From NCBI RefSeq assembly GCF_023078275.1, contig NC_062973.1:16630456-16694455 (forward strand): a stretch of 64,000 nucleotides of DNA, written 5' to 3'. Below, in pieces: positions 55,501-64,000 of this stretch. Numbering within the stretch: the stretch's first letter is position 1; each line of letters begins with the position of its first letter. Source of the DNA: Leguminivora glycinivorella (taxonomy: Eukaryota > Arthropoda > Insecta > Lepidoptera > Tortricidae). Below the pieces are notes generated by a model. It saw only the letters and a program-made list of their open reading frames with translations. It was not told the DNA's origin and did no database searches. The position numbers and the translations under genes are program-made.

Positions 55501-58500
55501 ACTTACGCTTGACTGTAGATTTCTAATAGGTTTTCCTGTAATCTACAGGTAGAGGGCTATCTTGCGTATTTTTTGAAAATTTTACGCTAAGTAATTTCGG
55601 AGATAAGGGGGGGAATGGTCATTTTTTGCGTATTTTCTTAAATTACTTCTAAATTACCAAAATAAAAAAAATAAAAAAAACATACTTCAAATGCTTATAA
55701 AATGCTCTTTCATTTGATATGTAACACAATATAGTTTTAATAACTTTGATTTTTAATTTTCAATGTTACCCCCCAAAAGTGGCCCCTGTGATTCATTTAA
55801 TTAAATTACATGTCCGTCTTTGGGCCACAGGTTTACATATGTGTGCCAAATTTCAAGTAAATCGGTCCAGTACTTTCGGAGAAATCGGCTGTGACAGAGG
55901 GACAGACAGACACGCGAGTGATCCTATAAGGGTTCCGTTTTTCCTCTTTGAGGTACGGAACCCTAAAAAGGATATATTATTATTAGTTAGTAGAAGCTTC
56001 TAAATACGCAAAATCAAAACTGTAAAAACCTAAACGAGTAGCCTTACGTCACGTCTACGCATGAAATGCGTAAGCAAGTTCACAGAGGTTAGCATGTATT
56101 CGTAGCACACTGCGGACTCTGTACTTGTGATGGAAAATTGTGTCGCTTAACTTCAAAACTGGGTAAATCCATTATGATATAAGGTTGATTATCTTTCAAA
56201 TAATATTATATTTTTTTGTATATTCAACCTTAAAGCAGAATGGATTTGAAGTTAAACCCATGTTTGAAGTTAAGCGACTCAATTAAGACAGTGGGTTGAT
56301 ATATTGTGCGGGTGTCCCAGTTCTTGTTCGGATACGAGCACATGTCAATCCGGTAGTTTTCGTGTATACTTGGCCCATTCAATTTTACACGTGGCAGAGG
56401 TTCAGACGTAGAAGGAATTCTTCGGCACGCGTAAATAGTGCTGTATACATAGAAATGTATGGGATACTATTTATTTAATTTCAATGTTAAATTACGACTG
56501 AATAACACCTAAATAACTTGACATATAAAATAAATAGTATATAATTATGTCGAATAGTCGATGGCTCATGCTGAAGTCATCATTAAAGAAATATACCTAA
56601 AAATCTTTAAAGGAATGCAGTGCAGTTTACTGCGGTACTTTCCAATTCAAATGACTGAGGGTTCCTCTTAGAATGCCAACTCACCTCGGCTGTCATCATA
56701 GCCAGCCAGGAACCAATCCATTTAATAGCTGTTCGGGTCATACAAATAACAGTCGATGTATCGCAGTCTAACACACTCAAGTAAGTAGGTTTAAACCTTT
56801 TCAATGCTTGATATTTCCATCATACGCAGCGTGCTGCGACATATTTTTTTTGTCTTAGCCAATTTTTGTGTCCCACTGCTGGGCAAAGGCCTCCCTTTTC
56901 TTCCGCCACCCATCACGATTTATTCGCTGTGACTTAATATTGATTGATTTACTTATTGATAAAAATGTTTTACAGGTCAATCTTATAAACAATATTTACA
57001 CAATTAATTAAATACTAAAAATATTTACAAGGCTTACACAATATTATTTAATATTATAAATGGGAAATGTGTCTGTTTGTTTGTCCGTCTTTCGTGATTT
57101 TTTAAGTGGAGATAGTTGAAGGGATCGAGAGTGACATAGGCTACTTTTTGTCTCTTCGGGCAAAAGCTAGTTATAAATAAATAGCAGTGACTGTATTGTC
57201 AAATGTTAATACAATCAGTAATACTCGTAATTTTTTTTCTAGCCATGTAGGCTCCAATGAGTCGTGGCGAATGAATGATAATGAGGAGGATGATAATAGC
57301 TAGGATTTGCCCGTCAGATCTGCCTGACACATCATCACCATCTACACATGCTGCACCAAGATCTGCTGAGTAATCGCCACAGAAGTGCCGGCGGCTCTGC
57401 CAGCGCTTCTGATGCTTCTACCAGAACCCGTGTTGTGTGGATGTCATATTCTCACAAGTGTTGTTGCGTGAACTAAATTATGTATTAAGGTTAAGCTTAT
57501 GTGTCTGTGCGGACACATCCGTCCATGTGTGGCGAGGAATAGACACAGGTGCGACATGTATGGCTAGCTAATGGCCCATGTGCACTTGTGCAGTACAGAC
57601 CTGCGTCCATGATGCTCTGCGGCGCCCGTTCCTGCTCGTTCATGGTGGTCTTGCGCGCGTTCTTTGCCTTCCACGCGTGGTACACCTTCAGGCGCCGGTG
57701 GAACTCGTGTCGGCACGCCTATATACCAAAAACATTACGTAAATATACTCTCAAAATATACCAAATTATCAGCAAACATCGGATCCGACATAACCCGAAT
57801 TTCTATTAAATACCTGTGTGATGACGGGTTAAGAATTTCACCACCCCCTTTCTTCCCGTGGGTGTCGTAGAAGGCGACTGTGGGATATGGGTTAAATTGT
57901 GGCGTAGGCGAGAGGCTGGCAACCTGTCACTGCAATGTCACAGTTTCGTTTTCTTTCAACCCCTTATTTGCCAAGAGTGGCACTGAAGCTTTAGTAGTTT
58001 CATGTGCTCTGCCTACCCCTTTATGGGATACAGGCGTGATTGTATGTTGTTGTATGTTGTCTATTAAATAATTCGAAAATTGTCTAAGCGGGCCCCTGGC
58101 TCCCATGAGCCGTGGTGAATGCCGGGATAACGCAAGGAGGATGATGAATTAGAAAATTGGAGAGTCACTCACAAGGCCCGGTAGACTATTTTCATTTATC
58201 CTATCTAGGGTCTTTGGAACTCAGATCCGGAAACGATACGACGGAAGACGAAAAAAAAGAAAATAATTTATGATAATCATGATTAAACGAATTGACTACA
58301 ATTTAAGTTTCATCATAATTAAGTATACGATTTATTCCGTCATCATAAATTAGAATTCCGTCTTCCCGCTTACACTTCATTGTGAAATATCTTCAGTGTA
58401 TAAACATTAAATTGTGCTAGGTGTAACAAAACACAATGTTGTATATCCGTAGAATCATCTACGGATATACAACATTGTGTCGTGTCTCTGAACTAAATGA

Positions 58501-59931
58501 AGGTTAAGTCAGATGTCGACACGTAAAATTTTGTTTTTTCTATTATTTATCTCACTATCAGAGTTAAAGGTTAGGAAATTACGTGAAACATTGTTTTTCT
58601 AATCTACTCGCCGGAACGACTGAGATAATTGCACCTATGTAAGGTGACCTCGGGGTCTTTGTAAACACCTCATAATGACTTTGCTGTGTACGTGTCTATA
58701 GACTGTGGATCAAATTTACTTTATCCTCTTGCCGCCCAATGTGCAATGAGATGTACATTCGGGTTCAATGGAATTTTAACTCTCATGTGAATAAAATAAA
58801 GTAGCATTTATTTTGTCTCTAAAACTTTTCGAACAAATGAAACTCAACTTAATTTAAAATGCAATTAGGATCAAAATTCTCCATCATTTTTTTTGTATGG
58901 TGGGCGTTACGTGACTAAGCATGAAATGTATTTTGCAATCTTTCATAATCTTTCAAAAGCGAACGATAACAGACGATCTACCCAATGCGAGAGATATACT
59001 TCAACTGACAACAAAGGAAGCTCGCGACAGATTCCCTGTAGCCGGTCTAGTTCGTCACCAAAAGCGATGTCTCTCGGACATTGCAAATACAAATACAAAA
59101 TACAAAAATTCTTTATTTCTGTAAACACATGGTCATAATTTAGGGGATGGAGCCGCCCGGTAAGCAAGGAGTTGCCTGTGTTGGGAGGCCCCGCTCATTG
59201 TACCATAGATCGTTTGAAATAGACGCTCAGACCAGTGGCCTATTTCTCAAAGCTGAAAGTTACAAGTCACAAGCGGAAGTCTTTTTCCAATTTGTCATAT
59301 TAGACATGTAAATTGTAACTTGTAGCTTGTAGAAATGGGGCACAGGATGTATTTGTATGGTGCAACTGTCCTATATTCTAACCTCCTTATTCATAAACGT
59401 ACTCTAAAGTTATCAAGCCGATAAAGTTCGTTTGTCCTTTTCTATCACACCAATACGTCGGAAAGGGACAAACGAACTTTATTTTTTGTTTTTTAACATA
59501 GTAATGGTAAATTTTTTTGAATATTGTATAACTAGCTTTATTTATAGTGTGTGAACCTGCCTTAGAAATCTATATTGTTTATGGTCATGGTTCGTTAATA
59601 TTTCTTGTATGTGGGTAGTTTTTGCACATTGTAATTTTTCCTCAGTCACCCGTTGACCACGAACGTCGAACGCTGTAAAGTGTTCGAAACGTCGGGATGA
59701 ATTGTCAATTATACGCGATTTAATCCGTTTCCATAGATTTATTTCATGAACTTTATCCGCTGGATAACTTTAGAGTACGTTTACGAATAAGGGGGTTATA
59801 CTGCATTTACCTCTAGCAGCTCAATGTCGCACGATGTATTGATGGTGTCCCGCAACTCGGAGTATTTCCACTTGGACAGGTCATGTTTCTGCTTGCCCTG
59901 CATCGCCTGCTGCATCCTAACTCGCTCCGAT
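44079..59931 (-). CDS. jar: Myosin VI heavy chain (jaguar), last four exons
   Basis: Minus-end-directed actin motor; these exons encode the globular cargo-binding tail. Exons in transcript order: 59811-59931 (...KHDLSKWKYSELRDTINTSC...), 57601-57718 (HEFHRRLKVYHAWKAKN, with the RRL adaptor motif), 44952-45116 or 45137 (FRIPFVRP, RGWWYAHFDG with the WWY motif, ARQMELHPDKAP), 44079-44218 (MQMCELSLDETGLTRKRGAE... ending HSNR then TAG). Phases agree at every junction. Identity rests on near-identical motif order to animal myosin VI tails. The penultimate exon has two in-phase acceptors 21 bp apart (duplicated CCAGCCAAG). The C-terminus ends soon after the ARHGG segment, shorter than the vertebrate tail. 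Motor, neck and proximal tail lie right of the window. Confidence 0.92.
44488..44946 (-). pseudogene. Three decayed partial duplicates of the myosin VI penultimate exon
   Basis: Tandem units in the last intron, aligned with the true exon at 44952-45116 by GGGCGCCTTATCCGGGTG: start points 44511, 44651 and 44810, against 44968 in the true exon, so periods are 140, 159 and 158 bp. Each holds the 3' part of the exon and the first intron bases, without an acceptor. The unit nearest the exon has an in-frame TAA but keeps the GTTAGT donor. The middle one is open with a GTGAGT donor and CWY in place of WWY. The far one has several stops. Confidence 0.85.
45150..46700 (+). mobile_element. 5'-truncated non-LTR retrotransposon with (CATTTT)n tail
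   Basis: An open frame to TAG at 46187-46189 encodes the reverse transcriptase core from VQLGVPQGSILGPFLFLVYI through FADDTSLLF, KTKCIRF, LGLTLDKNLQW and a LINE C-terminal domain. The ATG at 45113 lies in jar exon sequence and is not the element start, which falls at about 45145-45175. The 3' UTR includes GCCGAGTTTCTTGCCGG, and a CATTTT repeat ends it at about 46665-46700. Opposite strand to jar, in its intron, within about 40 bp of an acceptor site. Confidence 0.85.
46701..47513. other. jar intron, no gene recognised
   Basis: A short GC-richer stretch at 47240-47440 (GGCTGGTAGGCCGCTACTC) reads open for about 69 codons but resembles no known protein. Confidence 0.35.
47514..48070 (+). mobile_element. 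GGAC-microsatellite interspersed repeat
   Basis: Same family as 6832-7400 and 38728-39296, with the shortest GGAC run (about 47983-48015). Confidence 0.85.
48690..48775 (-). repeat. LINE-type 3' tail fragment
   Basis: The minus strand matches the repeat at 35212-35412 (CCATACTAATATTATAAACG, GTGTGTGTGT, TTTGTCCGTCCTT). Confidence 0.6.
49960..51090. repeat. 97-98 bp GC-rich minisatellite, about ten units
   Basis: Unit core CACCAGTATCGCTGGCCGCC then ACGCTTATGCTGGCGCCTCG. Starts at 50005, 50101, 50201, 50298, 50395, 50507, 50604 and 50708, then diverged units at about 50845 and 51029. Because 97 is not a multiple of three, the long frames seen on both strands are artefacts of the repeat. Confidence 0.85.
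52604..52850. mobile_element. TTAA-flanked GC-rich MITE
   Basis: TTAA then GCCTCCGCCACACATAAAGC at the left; GCGCGCATGTGTGGCGGTG then TTAA at the right. TTAA flanks suit piggyBac-type transposition. The centre has repeated CATTCCGCTCGCGTCCCGCG. Confidence 0.7.
53801..54158. repeat. Long hairpin with ~66-bp arms
   Basis: 53801-53868 and 54092-54158 are near-perfect inverted repeats (AATAAAATTTGTATTATTTT, GCCTGGTATATCCGAGGTCT and complement), enclosing the right-hand copy of the block-boundary sequence. Confidence 0.8.
54384..54473 (-). repeat. tRNA-like segment
   Basis: The minus strand carries AAATGGTCTAGCGGGTTTGA (A-box-like) and GAGTTCGAATCTCGGCTCAC (B-box-like), but the spacing is long and no cloverleaf is evident. 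Probably a SINE head. The LINE-tail fragment at 54270-54345 lies next to it. Confidence 0.5.
54690..54875 (+). repeat. Dispersed repeat (GCAACGCACATGTGCCACTC)
   Basis: Recognised as a common lepidopteran interspersed sequence: CAGGCGTCCATAGGTTACAG, GACCGCTTTTCATCAGGCAG, CCACCTACGTGGTA. Only one copy in the window, so support is from recollection. Confidence 0.45.
55052..55970 (+). mobile_element. GGTTCCGTAC-family interspersed repeat, diverged copy
   Basis: Head GGTCAAGTGCGAGTCGG and tail GAGGTACGGAACCCTAAAAA, as in 4623-5472. The GACAGACAGAC run is short. Confidence 0.7.
56850..56935 (+). repeat. LINE-derived scrap (CCCACTGCTGGGCAAAGG)
   Basis: CCCACTGCTGGGCAAAGGCC followed by TCCCTTTTCTTCC is a widespread lepidopteran LINE-derived sequence (from recollection). 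Part of a jar intron. Confidence 0.4.
57820..58150 (+). repeat. LINE-derived 3' region
   Basis: CACCACCCCCTTTCTTCCCG, GGTGTCGTAGAAGGCGACTG and GGCTCCCATGAGCCGTGGTG are familiar from lepidopteran LINE 3' ends. A related GGCTCCAATGAGTCGTGGCG lies at 57250. Confidence 0.4.
58431..58480. repeat. Perfect 23-bp stem palindrome
   Basis: ACACAATGTTGTATATCCGT continues AGA, a 4-base spacer ATCA, then the exact complement. No flanking element structure was identified. Confidence 0.9.
59234..59342. mobile_element. MITE, GTGGCCTATTTCTC ends, copy 2
   Basis: GTGGCCTATTTCTCAAAGCT against AGCTTGTAGAAATGGGGCAC; homologous to 36758-36869. Confidence 0.6.
59379..59798. mobile_element. MITE, TAACCTCCTTATTCATAAAC ends
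   Basis: TTCATAAACGTACTCTAAAG and its near-complement CTTTAGAGTACGTTTACGAA near the two ends. The interior includes GTGTTCGAAACGTCGGGATG. Ends only a few bases from the jar exon donor at 59810. Confidence 0.75.
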
Positions 59932-60695
59932 CTACAATCCAAACAAGTGTTATACCAAACGAACTGGATTTCAATAGAAATACATGCAATTACATGCAGT
60001 TTGGTTCAAATGCATCACTTTCTTATATATTAGTAACAACATTTAAGACAGATTTAGTAAAGAAAAAATAGTATCTATTTCACAAGAAACAATATAATTG
60101 ACAACCGTTATTTCGGCGTAAGATTACCATACATGCGCAACTGAATTACTTGAACCTACCTGACCTGTGAACGAATACGTTTTAAATAATACTAAAGGGG
60201 AGCTGTCCATCGAAATCCAAAAATCATTTACGTCTTTCTTTATAGTTTAAATATGGATAGAAATACACGATTTTGAAACTCGGAGTGTGAAACAAAACAC
60301 GATTTTTAAAAGCAGTATTACAGTGCAAAACTATCTCAAAGTAGAAGCAAGATGCAAGTCTGAAGATGCATGCAGTAAACTTTAATTGGCAATACAAACT
60401 TTAAAATATACCCTACTTAACGGACAAAAATATAAATAATTCTTCAATACAGAATAGTATTTCAATAGTCAGTCACAATGAAATTCAAGGTCTTTGCATT
60501 AGATTTACATTAATATCAACGTTTAAATATTCGATAGTCAGTAAACAAGTGGCCTACCGCTTACACTCTCCGACGAAAGATACGTTATTTGCTCTATCGC
60601 TCTTCCGTATTAGTGGGAAACAGTTATCTACGTATCGTTCGCCACAGAGCGTTAGCGATTGACCACTTGCCTACGGGCCCTGACTTGACAATTTT

Positions 60696-60843
60696 ACGGC
60701 CCAGACACGACATTGGTCTAAGCGCGACAGCGGTGAGCGGCAGCCACACGTGCGAATGAAAAGTCCCATCACTGTGTCTCGCTCCAATGTATGGCCGCCG
60801 CTCACCGCTGTCGCGCTGTAGACCAATGTCGTGGTTGAGCCGT
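60696..60843. mobile_element. MITE, ACGGCCCAGACACGACATTG ends
   Basis: GACATTGGTCTAAGCGCGAC and GTCGCGCTGTAGACCAATGT are parts of about 50-bp inverted repeats. Confidence 0.75.
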
Positions 60844-61118
60844 TATTCTATTCTATTATACTCCAATGTGATAAAAATCCTTCCGTATTGCTTGTGGTAT
60901 CATTGATTTCGTTATATATATAATTAAAAGATTATTCCACGTTTCATGTTAATGCGATTACTGTTTAGTTAGACATCTAACTAATAAATAATACAACTAC
61001 TAATAGTTAAGCACAGTCCATGCGACAGTAGAAACAAGAGGTATAAAGTTAGCAGTGAGTTAGTAGGTGTCAGTACAGATCATTTCGCTTTCAATTGTTT
61101 CAATATGAGTGCAGTTCT

Positions 61119-61154
61119 TTATCTTATACTATTAAACGAGCAATTCTTGTATAT

Positions 61155-61189
<35 letters not shown>

Positions 61190-61579
61190 TATATACCGAC
61201 GATCTCGGAAACCGCTCTAACGATTTCGCTGAAATTTGTTTTGTGGGGGTTTTCGGGGTGAAAAATCGATCTAGCGTAGCCTTAGATCCCGGAAAACGCG
61301 AATTTTCGAGTTTTAATGAGTTTTTCTTTCGCATTTGTAAACGTAAAATATGGTCCTTAATTTCGCCGCGCGCGCATCGATTCCGCTTAGCTCAGTCGCA
61401 CGAGGTCGGTCTAATGTACGCAGATAGATCGTAGGTGTCAGGGTTTCGAATCCCGGTCAGAAATTAAGTTTTTGTTTTTTGTCTTTTTTTTTTGTTTTTG
61501 TATTTATAAGAGTTTTTTTTTTATCTAAAGACGTGATATATTAAAATAGAACCGAGCGAAGCTCGGTCGCCCAGATATT
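61119..61579 (+). repeat. tRNA-bearing dispersed repeat, copy 2
   Basis: Homologous to 13528-13946, with a longer TTTA run (61152-61190), the CTTAGCTCAGTCGCACGAGG tRNA-like part and the GGTTTCGAATCCCGG B box. Confidence 0.75.
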
Positions 61580-61748
61580 AATATTTTATCCTAATAATAA
61601 CTTCGATCAACTTCGATTTATAAATTACGTTCTTCGTCTTTCGCGATTTTACCCTTTTTCTAATATCACTTATTTCAACATTTAAAGTACTTAGATCTAT
61701 ACCTTAATTTTTCTTAACTGCAATAAGTCTTGCGCGGTCTGTCCGTAG

Positions 61749-61884
61749 CAGTGGCGTGGCGTTAAAATGATCGTTGATAAAGCCGGAGGGGTTTTCGGGA
61801 TCTGTTTTGTATAGACTTCTACAGATACTGGAGAATTTTAGGGAACCCGTTAGGGAATAGAGTTGTATCGACGCCCCGCCACTG
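61749..61884. mobile_element. hAT MITE with perfect 8-bp target duplication
   Basis: CAGTGGCGTGGCG and CGCCCCGCCACTG ends, flanked by GTCCGTAG at 61741-61748 and 61885-61892. Confidence 0.85.
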
Positions 61885-62744
61885 GTCCGTAGTGATTTTT
61901 CGCTACATATATTATGTATTTTCCATGGTATGAGTATGTATAATATGTATTCGTTGCGTGGCTTACTTTGAACAACCCAAGACAACATTGTCTATGCCAA
62001 TAATTATCCGGAATAATTTAAATATCAAAAGAACGCAACCTGTAGTTTATATCAGAAAGTAAAATAAAAATAATATAGTTTGTGAATTTTTCATTACACG
62101 TTTTTGTAATTAATATTATATGTAACACTCTACATTGTTTTATAACAATTGAAAGCGAATCAAAAGGATATAGCGAGCGTGCGTAGAAGGAAACGTTAGT
62201 CTCACTGAATACCTGTTCAACTTATTTTCTCCATTCACTGTGTCCATTGATGGGAAACTGTGCAAACAAATAATACTTACTATCATCACAATACTAATCA
62301 TTCGCAGTATATCAACTTCTGACAAACACCTCGCCGGCAAGTCAAACAAATATTGGGCTACCTTAGAAATGCGTAAAATACTCGAACTGTAAAAGGTTCG
62401 TAACATTATTCAAAGTTATAGTTTGTGTCTATAGTAACCTATAGTTTAAATTTTGGTGTCTCAAATATCATCATAATGCAGAAGGCCTAAAATATTTCTC
62501 CTTAGGCTTAAAATATCTCTCCTCAATATTTCGCCTAAATCCCAGTCATGTGCGCAGTTTTTAATTATGAACATACTTTTCTTCATAATAGTTCATAATG
62601 CGACCATTTTCCTGTTGGTTTTGTAATTCATTTTTGTAGTTTTTAAAGGAATTAAAAACATTGTGTTTTCTAATGAACACAAGTTAAATTATAATCTATT
62701 GAAAATATTTCAACTTGTGCTGTCTTAAAGTAGTCACACTACTA

Positions 62745-62910
62745 TGTATATAAATTAAAACCGAAATAAATTACACATATGAAAAATAATATGATATATG
62801 CCTCATATATATGATATATATATGATATGGATATGGTGCCTCAGGCACCAGAGGACTTGGTCACTTTTTCTTTCATATGTGTAATTTATTTCGGTTTTAA
62901 TTTATATACA
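62745..62910. mobile_element. MITE with perfect 40-bp inverted repeats
   Basis: 62745-62784 and 62871-62910 are exact complements (TGTATATAAATTAAAACCGA...). The centre holds ATGATATAT repeats and the palindrome GGTGCCTCAGGCACC. Confidence 0.85.
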
Positions 62911-63419
62911 TTGTGTTTTGGTTGTTACGGTTTCATTTAGGCATTGGGTAACTAATACTTAGATCATAAATCTAGATGAAATGTTATGTTTCTTCAAGTC
63001 ATTCAACGGTTGAATAAAGAGTGTATGACTGTGTATCTGAAGGAGTAAATGATAATCATGAACTGACTCTATGTTTGCATGAAGTCAATGTACTGCTTAT
63101 GATTGTTGATTGTGGCATTGTCGCAGTATGTCGTGCCAAGCTATTTACAGGAAGAAAGGCACGACATGCGACAATTTGTTTTTATATTTTTGTAGTGTAC
63201 CTACTTTATTTGGTTTGTTAACATTGACGGCTGAAACTTAAGTCACATATTTGTCTAACATAACATTTCTTGTTTGGGTAATAAATAAAATGTAGAAAAT
63301 TATGTTTAATTTGTTGATTTTCTTGACATTTCTTCTGGGCGAGCTCACTCCATCGTAGGCCACGTCTTTGCCTTTGGCTAGTTTGTAGCCAAGAGTAAGC
63401 CCATTTATAATAATTAAAA

Positions 63420-63558
63420 AAAACATACGGCGGTCTAATGAATTGACCGTGACGTCACTCCTCAGTATTTCATAGTAATTCGGGTAATTCCATATTAGCA
63501 AATCGTTTTGACAGTTCTTAAAAAGAAGCTGATTTGACTAGTAGGAAACTAGCCTATT
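63420..63558 (-). mobile_element. Partial MITE, AATAGGCTAGTTTCCTA family
   Basis: The minus strand matches the left portion of 28559-28817 from AATAGGCTAGTTTCCTACTA through the GTGACGTCACGGTCAATTCA region. The other end is not visible. Confidence 0.65.
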
Positions 63559-64000
63559 ATGTTGCCGTCGCTCTCAGTAGAACGTTAACAAGTATATGCA
63601 AAGATAAACAATAATCAGTAACTGTACAAAATTATTATTACTCGACAGTCACCTTATAAGAAGAGTACAGCCTCGCATAAAAGAGTAGAAGTTAAACTAG
63701 CAGCATCCTGGAGTCGACCCGGACGGGTCTTACATGTTTTGATGTGAAAGGGTACACTACAATGTTGCCACTTCTAAATTTCAACCCTTTTTGGCAAAGT
63801 GTACAAGTGTACAGTCGACCAATTGGAACCCCAGGCCACTCTACAACCATGTCAAAATGACAAGCAGTAAGATATTTCTTACAATCTGACTTATAACGTC
63901 ACTATGACATAGTTCTACAGTGGCCTAGGGTTCCAATTGGTTGACTGCACGTCTAAATCTGACTAACGCGCTGCTACCAAAAACATTGCTTGCATTACAT
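63559..64000. other. jar intron to window edge, no exon recognised
   Basis: No myosin VI exon is visible between 59932 and the right edge. Near 63820-63930, CCAATTGGAACCC and GGGTTCCAATTGG suggest a further small inverted-repeat element. Confidence 0.4.

Overview
The window looks like nuclear DNA of a ditrysian moth or butterfly. It is AT-rich, holds intron-split genes with GT-AG introns, TTAGG-type (insect telomere-like) motifs, tRNA-derived SINEs and many nested DNA transposons and non-LTR retrotransposons of kinds common in Lepidoptera. Very little of it codes for host protein.

Three host genes lie on the minus strand. At the left edge (629-1118) are the promoter and first two exons of a cytochrome P450 (gene A), whose remainder lies left of base 1. 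From 35721 down to 14345 runs a complete ten-exon P450 paralogue (gene B). Its exons join in phase to 1515 nt (504 residues plus stop), and its promoter, first exon and second exon match gene A, so the two form a tandem clan-4-like P450 cluster. From 59931 down to 44079 are the last four exons of myosin VI (jaguar, jar), which encode the cargo-binding tail with the RRL and WWY adaptor motifs. The rest of jar lies to the right of the window.

Nearly everything else is mobile DNA, much of it nested. 1.7-14.1 kb: a SINE, an unclassified repeat, a hAT-type element (4436-6357) and a MITE split by a 5.1 kb insertion. That insertion holds an element of unrecognised family (7790-11625) with 9-bp target duplications, degenerate inverted AT-rich arms and a G-rich hairpin array. 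16.2-24.6 kb: a fossil hAT with perfect 8-bp target duplications sits 14 bp from the acceptor of P450 exon 6. It contains a long-inverted-repeat element encoding a CXC-type cysteine-rich domain, and a nearly full-length CR1-like retrotransposon that is itself interrupted by a MITE. 24.9-26.0 kb: a second copy of the 4436-6357 hAT family. 35.8-44 kb (between the P450 and jar): LINE debris split by a hAT element, and at 42847-43696 a smaller relative in layout of the 7790 element.

The jar introns hold three decayed partial copies of its penultimate exon, a 5'-truncated LINE abutting an acceptor site, a GC-rich block (about 48.8-54.2 kb) bounded by inverted copies of a 180-200 bp sequence with a 97-98 bp minisatellite inside, and several MITEs.

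The strongest leads for something undescribed are the element family at 7790-11625 and 42847-43696, the G-rich hairpin array, the 48.8-54.2 kb block, and the glycine-to-proline change in the heme-binding loop of the intact P450.
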